NCBI RefSeq assembly: GCF_002954355.1
Contig: NZ_MQVV01000014.1
Span: 471,941 to 535,940 of the forward strand
DNA: 64,000 nt
From: Nonlabens tegetincola
GTDB lineage: Bacteria > Bacteroidota > Bacteroidia > Flavobacteriales > Flavobacteriaceae
Direction: 5' to 3'
Position 1 is the stretch's first letter; every line of letters starts with the position of its first letter. The position numbers and the translations under genes were made by a program. The notes beneath the pieces are model-generated. The model was not told the DNA's origin. It saw only the letters and a list, made by a program, of their open reading frames with translations, and searched no databases. Shown in pieces: positions 55,076 through 63,715 of this stretch.

Positions 55076-55822
55076 TTAATTTGTATTTATATATGTTTTT
55101 CTTGTCTTGATATATTGATGTACCATGTTAAGAAAAATTCCTTTATCATCATTTAAAGGAATTAAAAGCTTGTTTAAAATTTCACTATTGGTTACCTGAT
55201 ATTTAAGATCGATATAGGCATAACCTTGAACCTTATTGTTGGAAATTTTAAGTACTGCGTGTTCTGTTGCTGTGCGACCTCTTAACTTAAGAATATAGGA
55301 TCCATTCATGAAGTTAAATACTTCTAATAATTCATCTATACTCTTACCGTTTTTTAAGTGTTCAATATCTGCCAATTGTTGTAACAATTCGTTATTGTCT
55401 ATATAATCATCGGGAGATTGACAGGAGTTACTAAATAACCACTTAAGAAAATTAATAGCCTTTTTATCGCTTCTAAAAAATATTAAACCATCTTTAGAAG
55501 GAAGAGCTATTTTATTAATTTGAATACGATTGTCTTTATAATTAAGTACAGATTTTAAATGTATAGCTTTTCGCTTACGAACAAATTTCGGTCTTTGGGC
55601 CTTAATTTCTATGTATTCTTTTATTTCTGCAATTAAAAGGCTTCCTGTTTGTTCATAGGATACTCGATAAATTTTCTTAGTTAAGTTTGCAGCCCACTTT
55701 GCTTGTGAGGTTACAACTTGTCTAAGTTTTTTCTTCATATTTCTACTTTTGGAAATATAAAGAGATTGATTTTTTTCATTAAAAAGATAAAGGACACCTG
55801 TAGTCGCAGGTACCGAATCCAA
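55076..55822 (-). pseudogene. GIY-YIG nuclease half of a split exonuclease/GIY-YIG gene
   Basis: The fragment begins after a frame break. Its only start, TTG 55822, lies in the linker. Residues from SVPATTGVLYLF through SLYISKSRNMKKKLRQVV form a GIY-YIG core with the first motif as GVLYLF and the second as YIS (Gly replaced by Ser), the catalytic-region Arg in KSRNMKK, and a Glu in SLLIAEIKEYIEI. The C-terminal 150 residues resemble the tail of flavobacterial exonuclease/GIY-YIG fusions. Reading one base away joins it to the upstream exonuclease through KQLAQKSVKKGLQEF. Real gene span 55076-56388. Confidence 0.75.
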
Positions 55823-55878
55823 GAATTCTTGAAGGCCTTTTTTTACACTCTTTTGTGCTAATTGTTTTTGAAAGCTGT

Positions 55879-56388
55879 TTATAATTTTTTTCCTGTATCT
55901 TTTTCAAGAAGAATCTTAAACAGCTTTACTGTTGCTGCCGCATCACCTGTTGCACGATGTCTCGAAGGAATTGGAATGCCCAATGATTTACAAAGTTTTC
56001 CTAGGTTGTAACTTTCTTCATCAGGAAGTAATTCTTGAGCTACTTGAACCGTGCAAATGCTTTCTCTTTGATAGTCATAACCTAGGCTAGAGAACTCCTG
56101 GACTAACATGCGGTAATCAAACTCAGCATTGTGAGCAACTATGACACAACCTTCGGTAATTTCAATAATTCTTTTTGCAACCTCAAAAAATTTTGGAGCT
56201 TTGATTAACATCTTATTGTTTATACCTGTAAGTTGAACTACAAACGGTTGAATGGGTTTTTCCGGATTTACTAGGCTAGCAAATTGATCCACTATTTCAT
56301 GTCCATTAAATTTATATATAGCGATTTCGGTGATTCCTTCATCACCAAAATTACCACCGGTAGTTTCTATATCTAGTATTGCGTACAA
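55879..56388 (-). CDS. DEDDh exonuclease domain (DNA polymerase III epsilon-like), N-terminal half of split gene
   Basis: 169 residues with all exonuclease motifs: DIETTGG (motif I), HNAEFDYRML (motif II), and HRATGDAAAT (motif III), so a 3'-5' exonuclease is expected. It stops at 55879 after EKDTGKKL in a run of seven A. With one more A the frame continues as GKKIINSFQKQ into the GIY-YIG part, as in family members that fuse the two. So this is probably the front half of a single protein that pairs exonuclease with GIY-YIG endonuclease activity. Confidence 0.88.
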   Translation of the reverse strand: MYAILDIETTGGNFGDEGITEIAIYKFNGHEIVDQFASLVNPEKPIQPFVVQLTGINNKMLIKAPKFFEVAKRIIEITEGCVIVAHNAEFDYRMLVQEFSSLGYDYQRESICTVQVAQELLPDEESYNLGKLCKSLGIPIPSRHRATGDAAATVKLFKILLEKDTGKKL

Positions 56389-56414
56389 TTAATTATTTTA
56401 TTTGGTGAAACTAC

Positions 56415-56445
56415 ATAAAAAATGCCGTGATTATACACGGCATTT
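56415..56445 (-). terminator. Terminator after the acyl-CoA ligase gene
   Basis: AAATGCCGTG and CACGGCATTT form a perfect 10-bp stem with a 6-base loop; on the minus strand six or more T follow. Lies 21 bases past the stop. Confidence 0.9.
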
Positions 56446-56466
56446 AAAAAGGTTATACAAAGGATA

Positions 56467-58245
56467 TTAAACTTTTGGTCCGTAAATCTTATCATATAGA
56501 TCCTGATACCTTGCTTTAATATTTCTTCTTTTCAATTTTAGAGTAGGAGTGAGTTGTTCATTATCGATAGACCAAACTTCTGGAGTAAGTTCAAATCGCT
56601 TTATGCGTTCCCATTTTCCAAATTGTTCGTTATAATGATCAACTTCTCTTTGATATCTGTCAATTACTCGATCTAGGGCACATAATTCTTCGTAAGAATT
56701 GTATTTAAGTTCTTTACGCTCTGCCCATTCTTCAAGAAATTCAAAATTAGGTTGAATAAAGGCTGCTGGCATTTTTTCTCCTTCACCAATTACCATGATT
56801 TGTTCTACAAAACGACTTTGTTTAAGAACATTTTCAATTACTTGTGGAGCAACATACTTACCACCTGATGTTTTAAACATCTCTTTCTTTCTATCCGTAA
56901 TTCTTAAGAATCCTTCTTGGTCAATTTCACCTATGTCTCCTGTATGAAAGTAACCATCTTTATCAATAGCTTCGGCTGTTTTTTCTGGATCCTTATAATA
57001 GCCCATCATACGTTGTGGACCATTAATTATTATTTCACCATCTTCAGCGATTTTAACATCGGTTTCCTTTAGTGGTTTTCCTACCGTACCTATTTTAAAT
57101 CCGTTATTACGCATGTCATTTACAGCAATAACTGGACTTGTTTCAGTAAGACCATATCCTTCCATTACTGGCACACCTGCTGCGTTGAACACACGTGCAA
57201 GCCTGGGTTGAAGAGCAGCGCTACCACTAGCTATGGCTTGTAGATTGCCTCCTAATGCTTCTTGCCATTTTGAGAAAATCAATTTACGCGCTAGTTTGAG
57301 TTTTTGTTCATACCACCAGCCATTACGTCCATATGGTTCCCACTTTAATCCAAGTTCTACAGCCCAGAAGAATAATTTCTTTTTAATGCCGGTAAGATCT
57401 GTTCCTTTGGCGATAATTTTATCGTATACTTTTTCGAGTAATCGAGGTACCGCACTCATTACATCGGGTTGCACTTCTTTTAGATTGTCCGATATAGCTT
57501 CAATAGACTCCGCAAAATAAATACCACCACCTACATAGGTATACATGTATAATAACATGCGTTCATAAATGTGACAGACAGGTAAAAAGCTTAATGCTTT
57601 ACCTTTTCCTTCAATGATAGGTAGTCGTTCTCTAGAAAAGATAGCATTGCTACTAATATTTTTGTGAGAAAGCATTACACCTTTAGGTCTACCGGTTGTT
57701 CCAGAAGTATAGATAAGAGTTGCTAGGTCATCCTCCTTGATGGCAGCCATGCGATCCTCTAATTCTTTTTGGTTACTGTCGTCTTTACCTAATTCTAATA
57801 CTTCTCTCCAACTTTTACAGCCTTTGATATCATTATAAGAATAAACTTCCTGCAATGATGGAACCTTGTTTCTTATTGCTTGAACCTTGTCATATACCTC
57901 TTGATCAGATACGAAAACAAATTTTGCCTCACTATGATTAAGAACATATGCGTAATCCTCTTCTGATATAGTAGGATAAATAGGTACATCTTGGGCACCT
58001 GTTTGCATCACTCCTATATCAGTGATGTTCCATTCCGTTCTATTGTTTGTTGATATAATACCAACTTTATCGTCCTTTTGAAGTCCCAATCGCATTAACC
58101 CACGTGATAGGGCACAGGCTTGATCAATATATTCTTGTGTAGAGGTTTTTTCCCATATTCCATTCTGTTTAGTAACTAGAGCATCTTCTCTAGGATAATT
58201 CTTTAATTGGTAATATGGAAAGTCAAATAATCGTTTGATTTGCAT
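56467..58245 (-). CDS. Long-chain fatty acid-CoA ligase
   Basis: 592-residue AMP-binding enzyme that activates fatty acids to acyl-CoA. The ATP/AMP loop LIYTSGTTGRPKGVMLSH, the GYGLTETSPVI motif, the TGDIGEID segment and the RKKEMFKTSGGKYVAPQVIEN hinge with its conserved Lys are present. The long helical extension (LKLARKLIFSKWQEALGGNLQAI) matches the FadD15/eukaryote-like group. The gene stands alone with its own terminator. Chain-length specificity is not readable. Confidence 0.94.
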   Translation of the reverse strand: MQIKRLFDFPYYQLKNYPREDALVTKQNGIWEKTSTQEYIDQACALSRGLMRLGLQKDDKVGIISTNNRTEWNITDIGVMQTGAQDVPIYPTISEEDYAYVLNHSEAKFVFVSDQEVYDKVQAIRNKVPSLQEVYSYNDIKGCKSWREVLELGKDDSNQKELEDRMAAIKEDDLATLIYTSGTTGRPKGVMLSHKNISSNAIFSRERLPIIEGKGKALSFLPVCHIYERMLLYMYTYVGGGIYFAESIEAISDNLKEVQPDVMSAVPRLLEKVYDKIIAKGTDLTGIKKKLFFWAVELGLKWEPYGRNGWWYEQKLKLARKLIFSKWQEALGGNLQAIASGSAALQPRLARVFNAAGVPVMEGYGLTETSPVIAVNDMRNNGFKIGTVGKPLKETDVKIAEDGEIIINGPQRMMGYYKDPEKTAEAIDKDGYFHTGDIGEIDQEGFLRITDRKKEMFKTSGGKYVAPQVIENVLKQSRFVEQIMVIGEGEKMPAAFIQPNFEFLEEWAERKELKYNSYEELCALDRVIDRYQREVDHYNEQFGKWERIKRFELTPEVWSIDNEQLTPTLKLKRRNIKARYQDLYDKIYGPKV

Positions 58246-58314
58246 GAATTATTTTTTTCGGACGCTAAATATAATACTAGTATTATAAAAAAGTTAACAA
58301 TCCGATCTAATAAA

Positions 58315-59454
58315 TTATCTATTGATGTAGATGTAACCAGCAAGATTTTCTTTATTCCCTATCTTAAGTACGTAAAAATAAGTACCTTCTGGTAGTTTTT
58401 CGTCCTGAGATGTGGTTACTCGACCTTCAGAAATTCCAGAAAAACTATTGTCGTAATTTTCTTTTTGATAGACAGCCACACCCCAACGATTGTAAATGAT
58501 AAGTTCATTATCTGGTATATCTTCTAATCCTCGAATAATAAGTGTGTCATTTATACCATCACCATCTGGTGTTATTCCATTATAAACTAGAATATCATTG
58601 CCATTTTCAAGAATAGAAGCTAACGTATAAATAGTATACTCTTGAGTTGCATTAATTTTTGTAGTAATGGTACCTTCATTGACCGTTCCTGTAAAAGAGT
58701 CATTTCCTAAATTGTCCCATTTATTGGTGGTAGCATTCCAAGCAGCTATTCTAAGTTGACTCAAATTGTTTACTAAACTACTTACATTACTACTCAATGT
58801 CCAGTGTAAAGTAACATCTGCAGTACCTGTACTATCAAGATACCAAAACTCGGTTGTGGAGACAATATCTAAGCTAGGCTCAAAGGCAGATGTGTTAAAG
58901 CCACTCACAAATGTGGTAGGAGTGTTAGGGTCCTCCTTAAAATAAGCTGCTACAAATTGTTTATCTGTATAATTGGAAATTCCTAGTGGTTTAAGTTCAA
59001 ATTCATCTCCAATTGGAAAAGTGAAATCTATTGAACCAGAAAATTCATTAAATCCATCAACATGCTTATTGTCATTTGAATTAAAATAAAAGTTGTTATT
59101 TAAAAATTTGAGTCTGATAATGGGATTAATTCTAGGTGTAATAAACCTACCAGATATAAAGTCTAATTCTCCTGTAATTCCTATGGAAGTTAATAAACTT
59201 AAGTCATCATCTACTTCTAACTCTACATTCTCAAAGTTCATTTGGTTGGTACCCGAGAAAGTAAGCATGCGATTATCATTGTAAAATCCGGCTAGTCCAT
59301 CATTGTCATTCGATATTCCGTCATTAATGACATCTGTATGAAAACCTATCTGTCCTGTTGGATGTATTTTTAAATTACCATAATTATGTAAGGCAGTTTG
59401 CGCTTTCGCGAAAGCGTAAACTAATAACAAAGTAAAGAATAGATAATTTTTCAT
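58315..59454 (-). CDS. T9SS type B sorting-domain protein, first surface-operon gene in map order
   Basis: 379 residues. A signal peptide ends at AFAKAQ (residues 14-19), encoded by the palindrome at 59402-59415. A beta-rich body ([20 protein letters not shown] through [14 protein letters not shown]) leads to a type B sorting domain of about 85 residues ([52 protein letters not shown]). It is exported by T9SS. It is translated last of four tightly packed genes (stop-to-start gaps of 3, 1 and 10 bases), so it probably works with the repeat protein encoded upstream. Confidence 0.9.
   Translation of the reverse strand: MKNYLFFTLLLVYAFAKAQTALHNYGNLKIHPTGQIGFHTDVINDGISNDNDGLAGFYNDNRMLTFSGTNQMNFENVELEVDDDLSLLTSIGITGELDFISGRFITPRINPIIRLKFLNNNFYFNSNDNKHVDGFNEFSGSIDFTFPIGDEFELKPLGISNYTDKQFVAAYFKEDPNTPTTFVSGFNTSAFEPSLDIVSTTEFWYLDSTGTADVTLHWTLSSNVSSLVNNLSQLRIAAWNATTNKWDNLGNDSFTGTVNEGTITTKINATQEYTIYTLASILENGNDILVYNGITPDGDGINDTLIIRGLEDIPDNELIIYNRWGVAVYQKENYDNSFSGISEGRVTTSQDEKLPEGTYFYVLKIGNKENLAGYIYINR
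59402..59415. repeat. 14-bp palindrome copy 12 (signal peptide)
   Basis: Exact GCTTTCGCGAAAGC followed by G; translated as AFAKA ending at the predicted signal-peptidase cut of the T9SS protein. Confidence 0.95.
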
Positions 59455-59457
59455 AAT

Positions 59458-60096
59458 CTAAATTTTTGTAATACCAATGTTTGAAAAATTGGCGTTTAGT
59501 GTAGCTCCATTTACATTAAGTACGTATTGAATGTTGACGACGTCATTTGCATTTAGACTAAACATAATTGTTCCTGTGGTGCCCCAGAAGTCTCTACTAG
59601 GAATACTTGCAAATCCTCTAGATAAATAACCTCTTCTTGATCCATTGATGAAAACTGCTAGGATATATTTATTATCACCTGCCGGCATATTGGTAGTTGA
59701 TAATTCTCCAGAGATAAGATAATTTCCTTGTTGAAGTATTGTAATTTCAGAAGTTCCAGATATTGTATAATAATCGTTATTTATCGTAGTAACGTGACTA
59801 TTAGTCAATGGTAAATCATAAAAGGTGTTTATTGCAGTAGGTAAGGAGCCTCCATTACGATTTAATATTACAGTCTTGCTTTCATCTACCGTTAGTTTTT
59901 TCCATGTAGTAGCATTTCTCAGGTACAAAGATTGATCTGTGGTATTGTAAACAATAGATCCCTCATTAGGATTAGAAATGCTATTAATCTCGGTTGTGGT
60001 CAAAGTAGGTATACCCATTATAGAGTTGGGATCTATTTGAGCTTGTGAGAAAGCGAACCACACGGTAAAGATTAAACTACTTAGGAATAATTTCAT
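59458..60096 (-). CDS. Secreted protein with LTTxEINSI/EGSIVY module
   Basis: 212 residues. Signal peptide ends near SQAQ (residue 20). The N-terminal module, IPTLTTTEINSISNPNEGSI and a Trp-containing strand (TTWKKLTVDES), is shared with the neighbouring gene and looks like a tail-fibre or jelly-roll attachment motif common in flavobacterial secreted proteins. The C-terminal half is a beta-rich C1q/TNF-like fold by pattern (TISGTSEITILQQGNYLISG, VNIQYVLNVNGATLNANF). No sorting domain is visible. Start ATG 60096; one at 60102 adds two residues. Confidence 0.75.
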   Translation of the reverse strand: MKLFLSSLIFTVWFAFSQAQIDPNSIMGIPTLTTTEINSISNPNEGSIVYNTTDQSLYLRNATTWKKLTVDESKTVILNRNGGSLPTAINTFYDLPLTNSHVTTINNDYYTISGTSEITILQQGNYLISGELSTTNMPAGDNKYILAVFINGSRRGYLSRGFASIPSRDFWGTTGTIMFSLNANDVVNIQYVLNVNGATLNANFSNIGITKI

Positions 60097-60103
60097 GAGC
60101 AAG

Positions 60104-60820
60104 TTATTTGTAGGCTGTAAATAAAACCACTATGGCTTCATTGTTAACATCTGCTGGTTGAACACTAAGTACTGGATTAGTATTATTTACCGTTATATCA
60201 CCGTTAGTATAAGTAGCATTTACGGTAAAACCATTTGTTGTAAAATTGATTAAAGACGCTTCAATTATACCCAAATTAGACCCATTTTGATCACCGTATC
60301 TTATGCCAACACAATTTGAGCTACTTGAATATCTAGAAATGTCATTGATTGAATTTCCGTGTCCGCCTACGTAAATACTTTGTTGAACTATGCTTCCTCC
60401 GTTATTTCTAGCAAAACCGTTTGAAGTTCCATAAGAATTTGAAATTCCACGAGCATTATTTCCCACACCGTTATCTGCAGCTATATTATCCGATTCAATA
60501 TTTGCATGAGCAACAAAACTTACTTGTGAAGGTTGAAATGGAACATCTGATATTGTAATTGATCCAGACGAGTTAATAGTGAAGCTACCTAAATAGACAT
60601 TAGAATCAACAAGCATTTCACTCCAACCAGTATTTGTATATTCTAGCATTCTATTACGGTCTGTATCATATACAATACTACCTTCTTGAACGCCAACTAT
60701 TGAGTTGATTTCTGCGGTTGTTAAGTTTGATATCCTCATTAAGGAGTCTGGGTTTATTGCAGGCTGAATAAATGAGAATAACAACATTAAAAGCACTATG
60801 ATAAAAAAGAATCTTTTCAT
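60104..60820 (-). CDS. Secreted protein, paralogous N-terminal module
   Basis: 238 residues. A hydrophobic signal region (residues 5-18) precedes MRISNLTTAEINSIVGVQ and EGSIVYDTDRNRMLEYTNTGW, which parallel the next gene's EGSIVYNT...W module. The rest is Ser/Asn/Gly-rich beta sequence (SFTINSSGSITISD, NSYGTSNGFARNN, TNGFTVNATYTNGDITVN). It has no cysteine-rich or enzymatic motif. Sits one base from the next gene. Likely a structural or adhesive surface component. Confidence 0.72.
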   Translation of the reverse strand: MKRFFFIIVLLMLLFSFIQPAINPDSLMRISNLTTAEINSIVGVQEGSIVYDTDRNRMLEYTNTGWSEMLVDSNVYLGSFTINSSGSITISDVPFQPSQVSFVAHANIESDNIAADNGVGNNARGISNSYGTSNGFARNNGGSIVQQSIYVGGHGNSINDISRYSSSSNCVGIRYGDQNGSNLGIIEASLINFTTNGFTVNATYTNGDITVNNTNPVLSVQPADVNNEAIVVLFTAYK

Positions 60821-60830
60821 TTAAAATTAA

Positions 60831-63715
60831 TTAAGGTAGTTTAATAATGGTGAACATGAAATCAAGATCAATGTCAACCTTAGGACTAGCACCATTATCG
60901 CTATCTCCTATATTCACGTTGAATCCGTTAGCATCATTTCCATAGTACGAAATTCCAGGATCATCGTAGTTTGAACCGCCAGCTGGTGGACAGTTTCCAT
61001 TACAATCTAATATGGTTAATTGTATTACATATCCCGTTGTTATAGGAGTTGTAAAATTGATACGATAGTCTCCAGTATTAAGTCTAGTAATGCTCGAAGT
61101 TCCAAAGCTTGTGATGGTAGAACCATCTCCTGCCACGTTACCAGCTGCAGCAATAGTAGGACCAACAAAATAAGCTCCACCATCTGATCCAACTTGAATA
61201 CTATTATTGGCATCGGCACTTACGACTTGTGCAGTGGTTGTTGTACCAGCCTCGTTGGTGTAAGTTATTTCTCCAGTAGCATTTGGATCACTAGAAGTTG
61301 GTGTGTCATTTTGTGAAAAAGTTGTTACAGTTTCATTGATAGTAAATGCCGAACCATCCTCATCGGTATACGTAGCAATGGTATTAGCATCACCAGCGGT
61401 TACTTCAGCATCTGTATTACCAGCAGCTTGAGCAAGTAGGGTAAGCGTTTCTAGGTTAGAGATATCGATAATAGTATCTACACCATCTTCATCGGTATAG
61501 GTAAAAGTACCGTCTGTGTTTTCAGCAATCTCTGTAAGCGTTTCTAAGTTAGTAACATCAATGATGGTGTCATTACCAGCTTCATCGGTGTAGGTTACTG
61601 TTCCGTTAGTGTTTTCTACTAATGCAGTAACAGTTTCATTGATAGTAAATGCCGAACCATCCTCATCGGTATACGTAGCAATGGTATTAGCATCACCAGC
61701 GGTTACTTCAGCATCTGTATTACCAGCAGCTTGAGCAAGTAGAGTAAGCGTTTCTAGGTTAGAGATATCGATAATAGTATCTACACCATCTTCATCGGTA
61801 TAGGTAAAAGTACCGTCTGTGTTTTCAGCAATCTCTGTAAGCGTTTCTAAGTTAGTAACATCAATGATGGTGTCATTACCAGCTTCATCGGTGTAGGTTA
61901 CTGTTCCGTTAGTGTTTTCCACTAATGCAGTAACAGTTTCATTGATAGTAAATGCCGAACCATCCTCATCGGTATACGTAGCAATGGTATTAGCATCACC
62001 AGCGGTTACTTCAGCATCTGTATTACCAGCAGCTTGAGCAAGTAGGGTAAGCGTTTCTAGGTTAGAGATATCGATAATAGTATCTACACCATCTTCATCG
62101 GTATAGGTAAAAGTACCGTCTGTGTTTTCAGCAATCTCTGTAAGCGTTTCTAAGTTAGTAACATCAATGATGGTGTCATTACCAGCTTCATCGGTGTAGG
62201 TTACTGTTCCGTTAGTGTTTTCCACTAATGCAGTAACAGTTTCATTGATAGTAAATGCCGAACCATCCTCATCGGTATACGTAGCAATGGTATTAGCATC
62301 ACCAGCGGTTACTTCAGCATCTGTATTACCAGCAGCTTGAGCAAGTAGGGTAAGCGTTTCTAGGTTAGAGATATCGATAATAGTATCTACACCATCTTCA
62401 TCGGTATAGGTAAAAGTACCGTCTGTGTTTTCAGCAATCTCTGTAAGCGTTTCTAAGTTAGTAACATCAATGATGGTGTCATTACCAGCTTCATCGGTGT
62501 AGGTTACTGTCCCGTTAGTGTTTTCTACTAATGCAGTAACGGTTTCATTGATAGTAAATGCCGAACCATCCTCATCGGTATACGTAGCAATGGTATTAGC
62601 ATCACCAGCGGTTACTTCAGCATCTGTATTACCAGCAGCTTGAGCAAGTAGGGTAAGCGTTTCTAGGTTAGAGATATCGATAATAGTATCTACACCATCT
62701 TCATCGGTATAGGTAAAAGTACCGTCTGTGTTTTCAGCAATCTCTGTAAGCGTTTCTAAGTTAGTAACATCAATGATGGTGTCATTACCAGCTTCATCGG
62801 TGTAGGTTACTGTTCCGTTAGTGTTTTCCACTAATGCAGTAACAGTTTCATTGATAGTAAATGCCGAACCATCCTCATCGGTATACGTAGCAATGGTATT
62901 AGCATCACCAGCGGTTACTTCAGCATCTGTATTACCAGCAGCTTGAGCAAGTAGGGTAAGCGTTTCTAGGTTAGAGATATCGATAATAGTATCTACACCA
63001 TCTTCATCGGTATAGGTAAAAGTACCGTCTGTGTTTTCAGCAATCTCTGTAAGCGTTTCTAAGTTAGTAACATCAATGATGGTGTCATTACCAGCTTCAT
63101 CGGTGTAGGTTACTGTCCCGTTAGTGTTTTCTACTAATGCAGTAACGGTTTCATTGATAGTAAATGCCGAACCATCCTCATCGGTATACGTAGCAATGGT
63201 ATTAGCATCACCAGCGGTTACTTCAGCATCTGTATTACCAGCAGCTTGAGCAAGTAGGGTAAGCGTTTCTAGGTTAGAGATATCGATAATAGTATCTACA
63301 CCATCTTCATCGGTATAGGTAAAAGTACCGTCTGTGTTTTCAGCAATCTCTGTAAGCGTTTCTAAGTTAGTAACATCAATGATGGTGTCATTACCAGCTT
63401 CATCGGTGTAGGTTACTGTTCCGTTAGTGTTTTCCACTAATGCAGTAACAGTTTCATTGATAGTAAATGCCGAACCATCCTCATCGGTATACGTAGCAAT
63501 GGTATTAGCATCACCAGCGGTTACTTCAGCATCTGTATTACCAGCAGCTTGAGCAAGTAGGGTAAGCGTTTCTAGGTTAGAGATATCGATAATAGTATCT
63601 ACACCATCTTCATCGGTATAGGTAAAAGTACCGTCTGTGTTTTCAGCAATCTCTGTAAGCGTTTCTAAGTTAGTAACATCAATGATGGTGTCATTACCAG
63701 CTTCATCGGTGTAGG
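60831..63715 (-). CDS. Giant tandem-repeat surface protein, C-terminal part (frame broken near 63722)
   Basis: About 960 residues in the continuous frame below the break; the first possible start in that frame is GTG 63437, which sits inside a repeat and is an unlikely true start. Each 101-residue unit contains GTVTYTDEAGNDTIIDVTNLET-like and GTFTYTDEDGVDTIID-like segments plus AAGNTDAEVTAGDANTIATY. The unique C-terminus (GSDGGAYFVGPTIA through FMFTIIKLP, about 150 residues) resembles a fibre tip and has no recognisable sorting domain. The Asp/Thr richness suggests calcium binding, which is inference. Starts upstream of the window. Confidence 0.78.

Noticed and set aside
4066..59415. Palindromes as rho-independent terminators
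   Set aside because: Most copies are inside genes, and none is followed by a T-tract.
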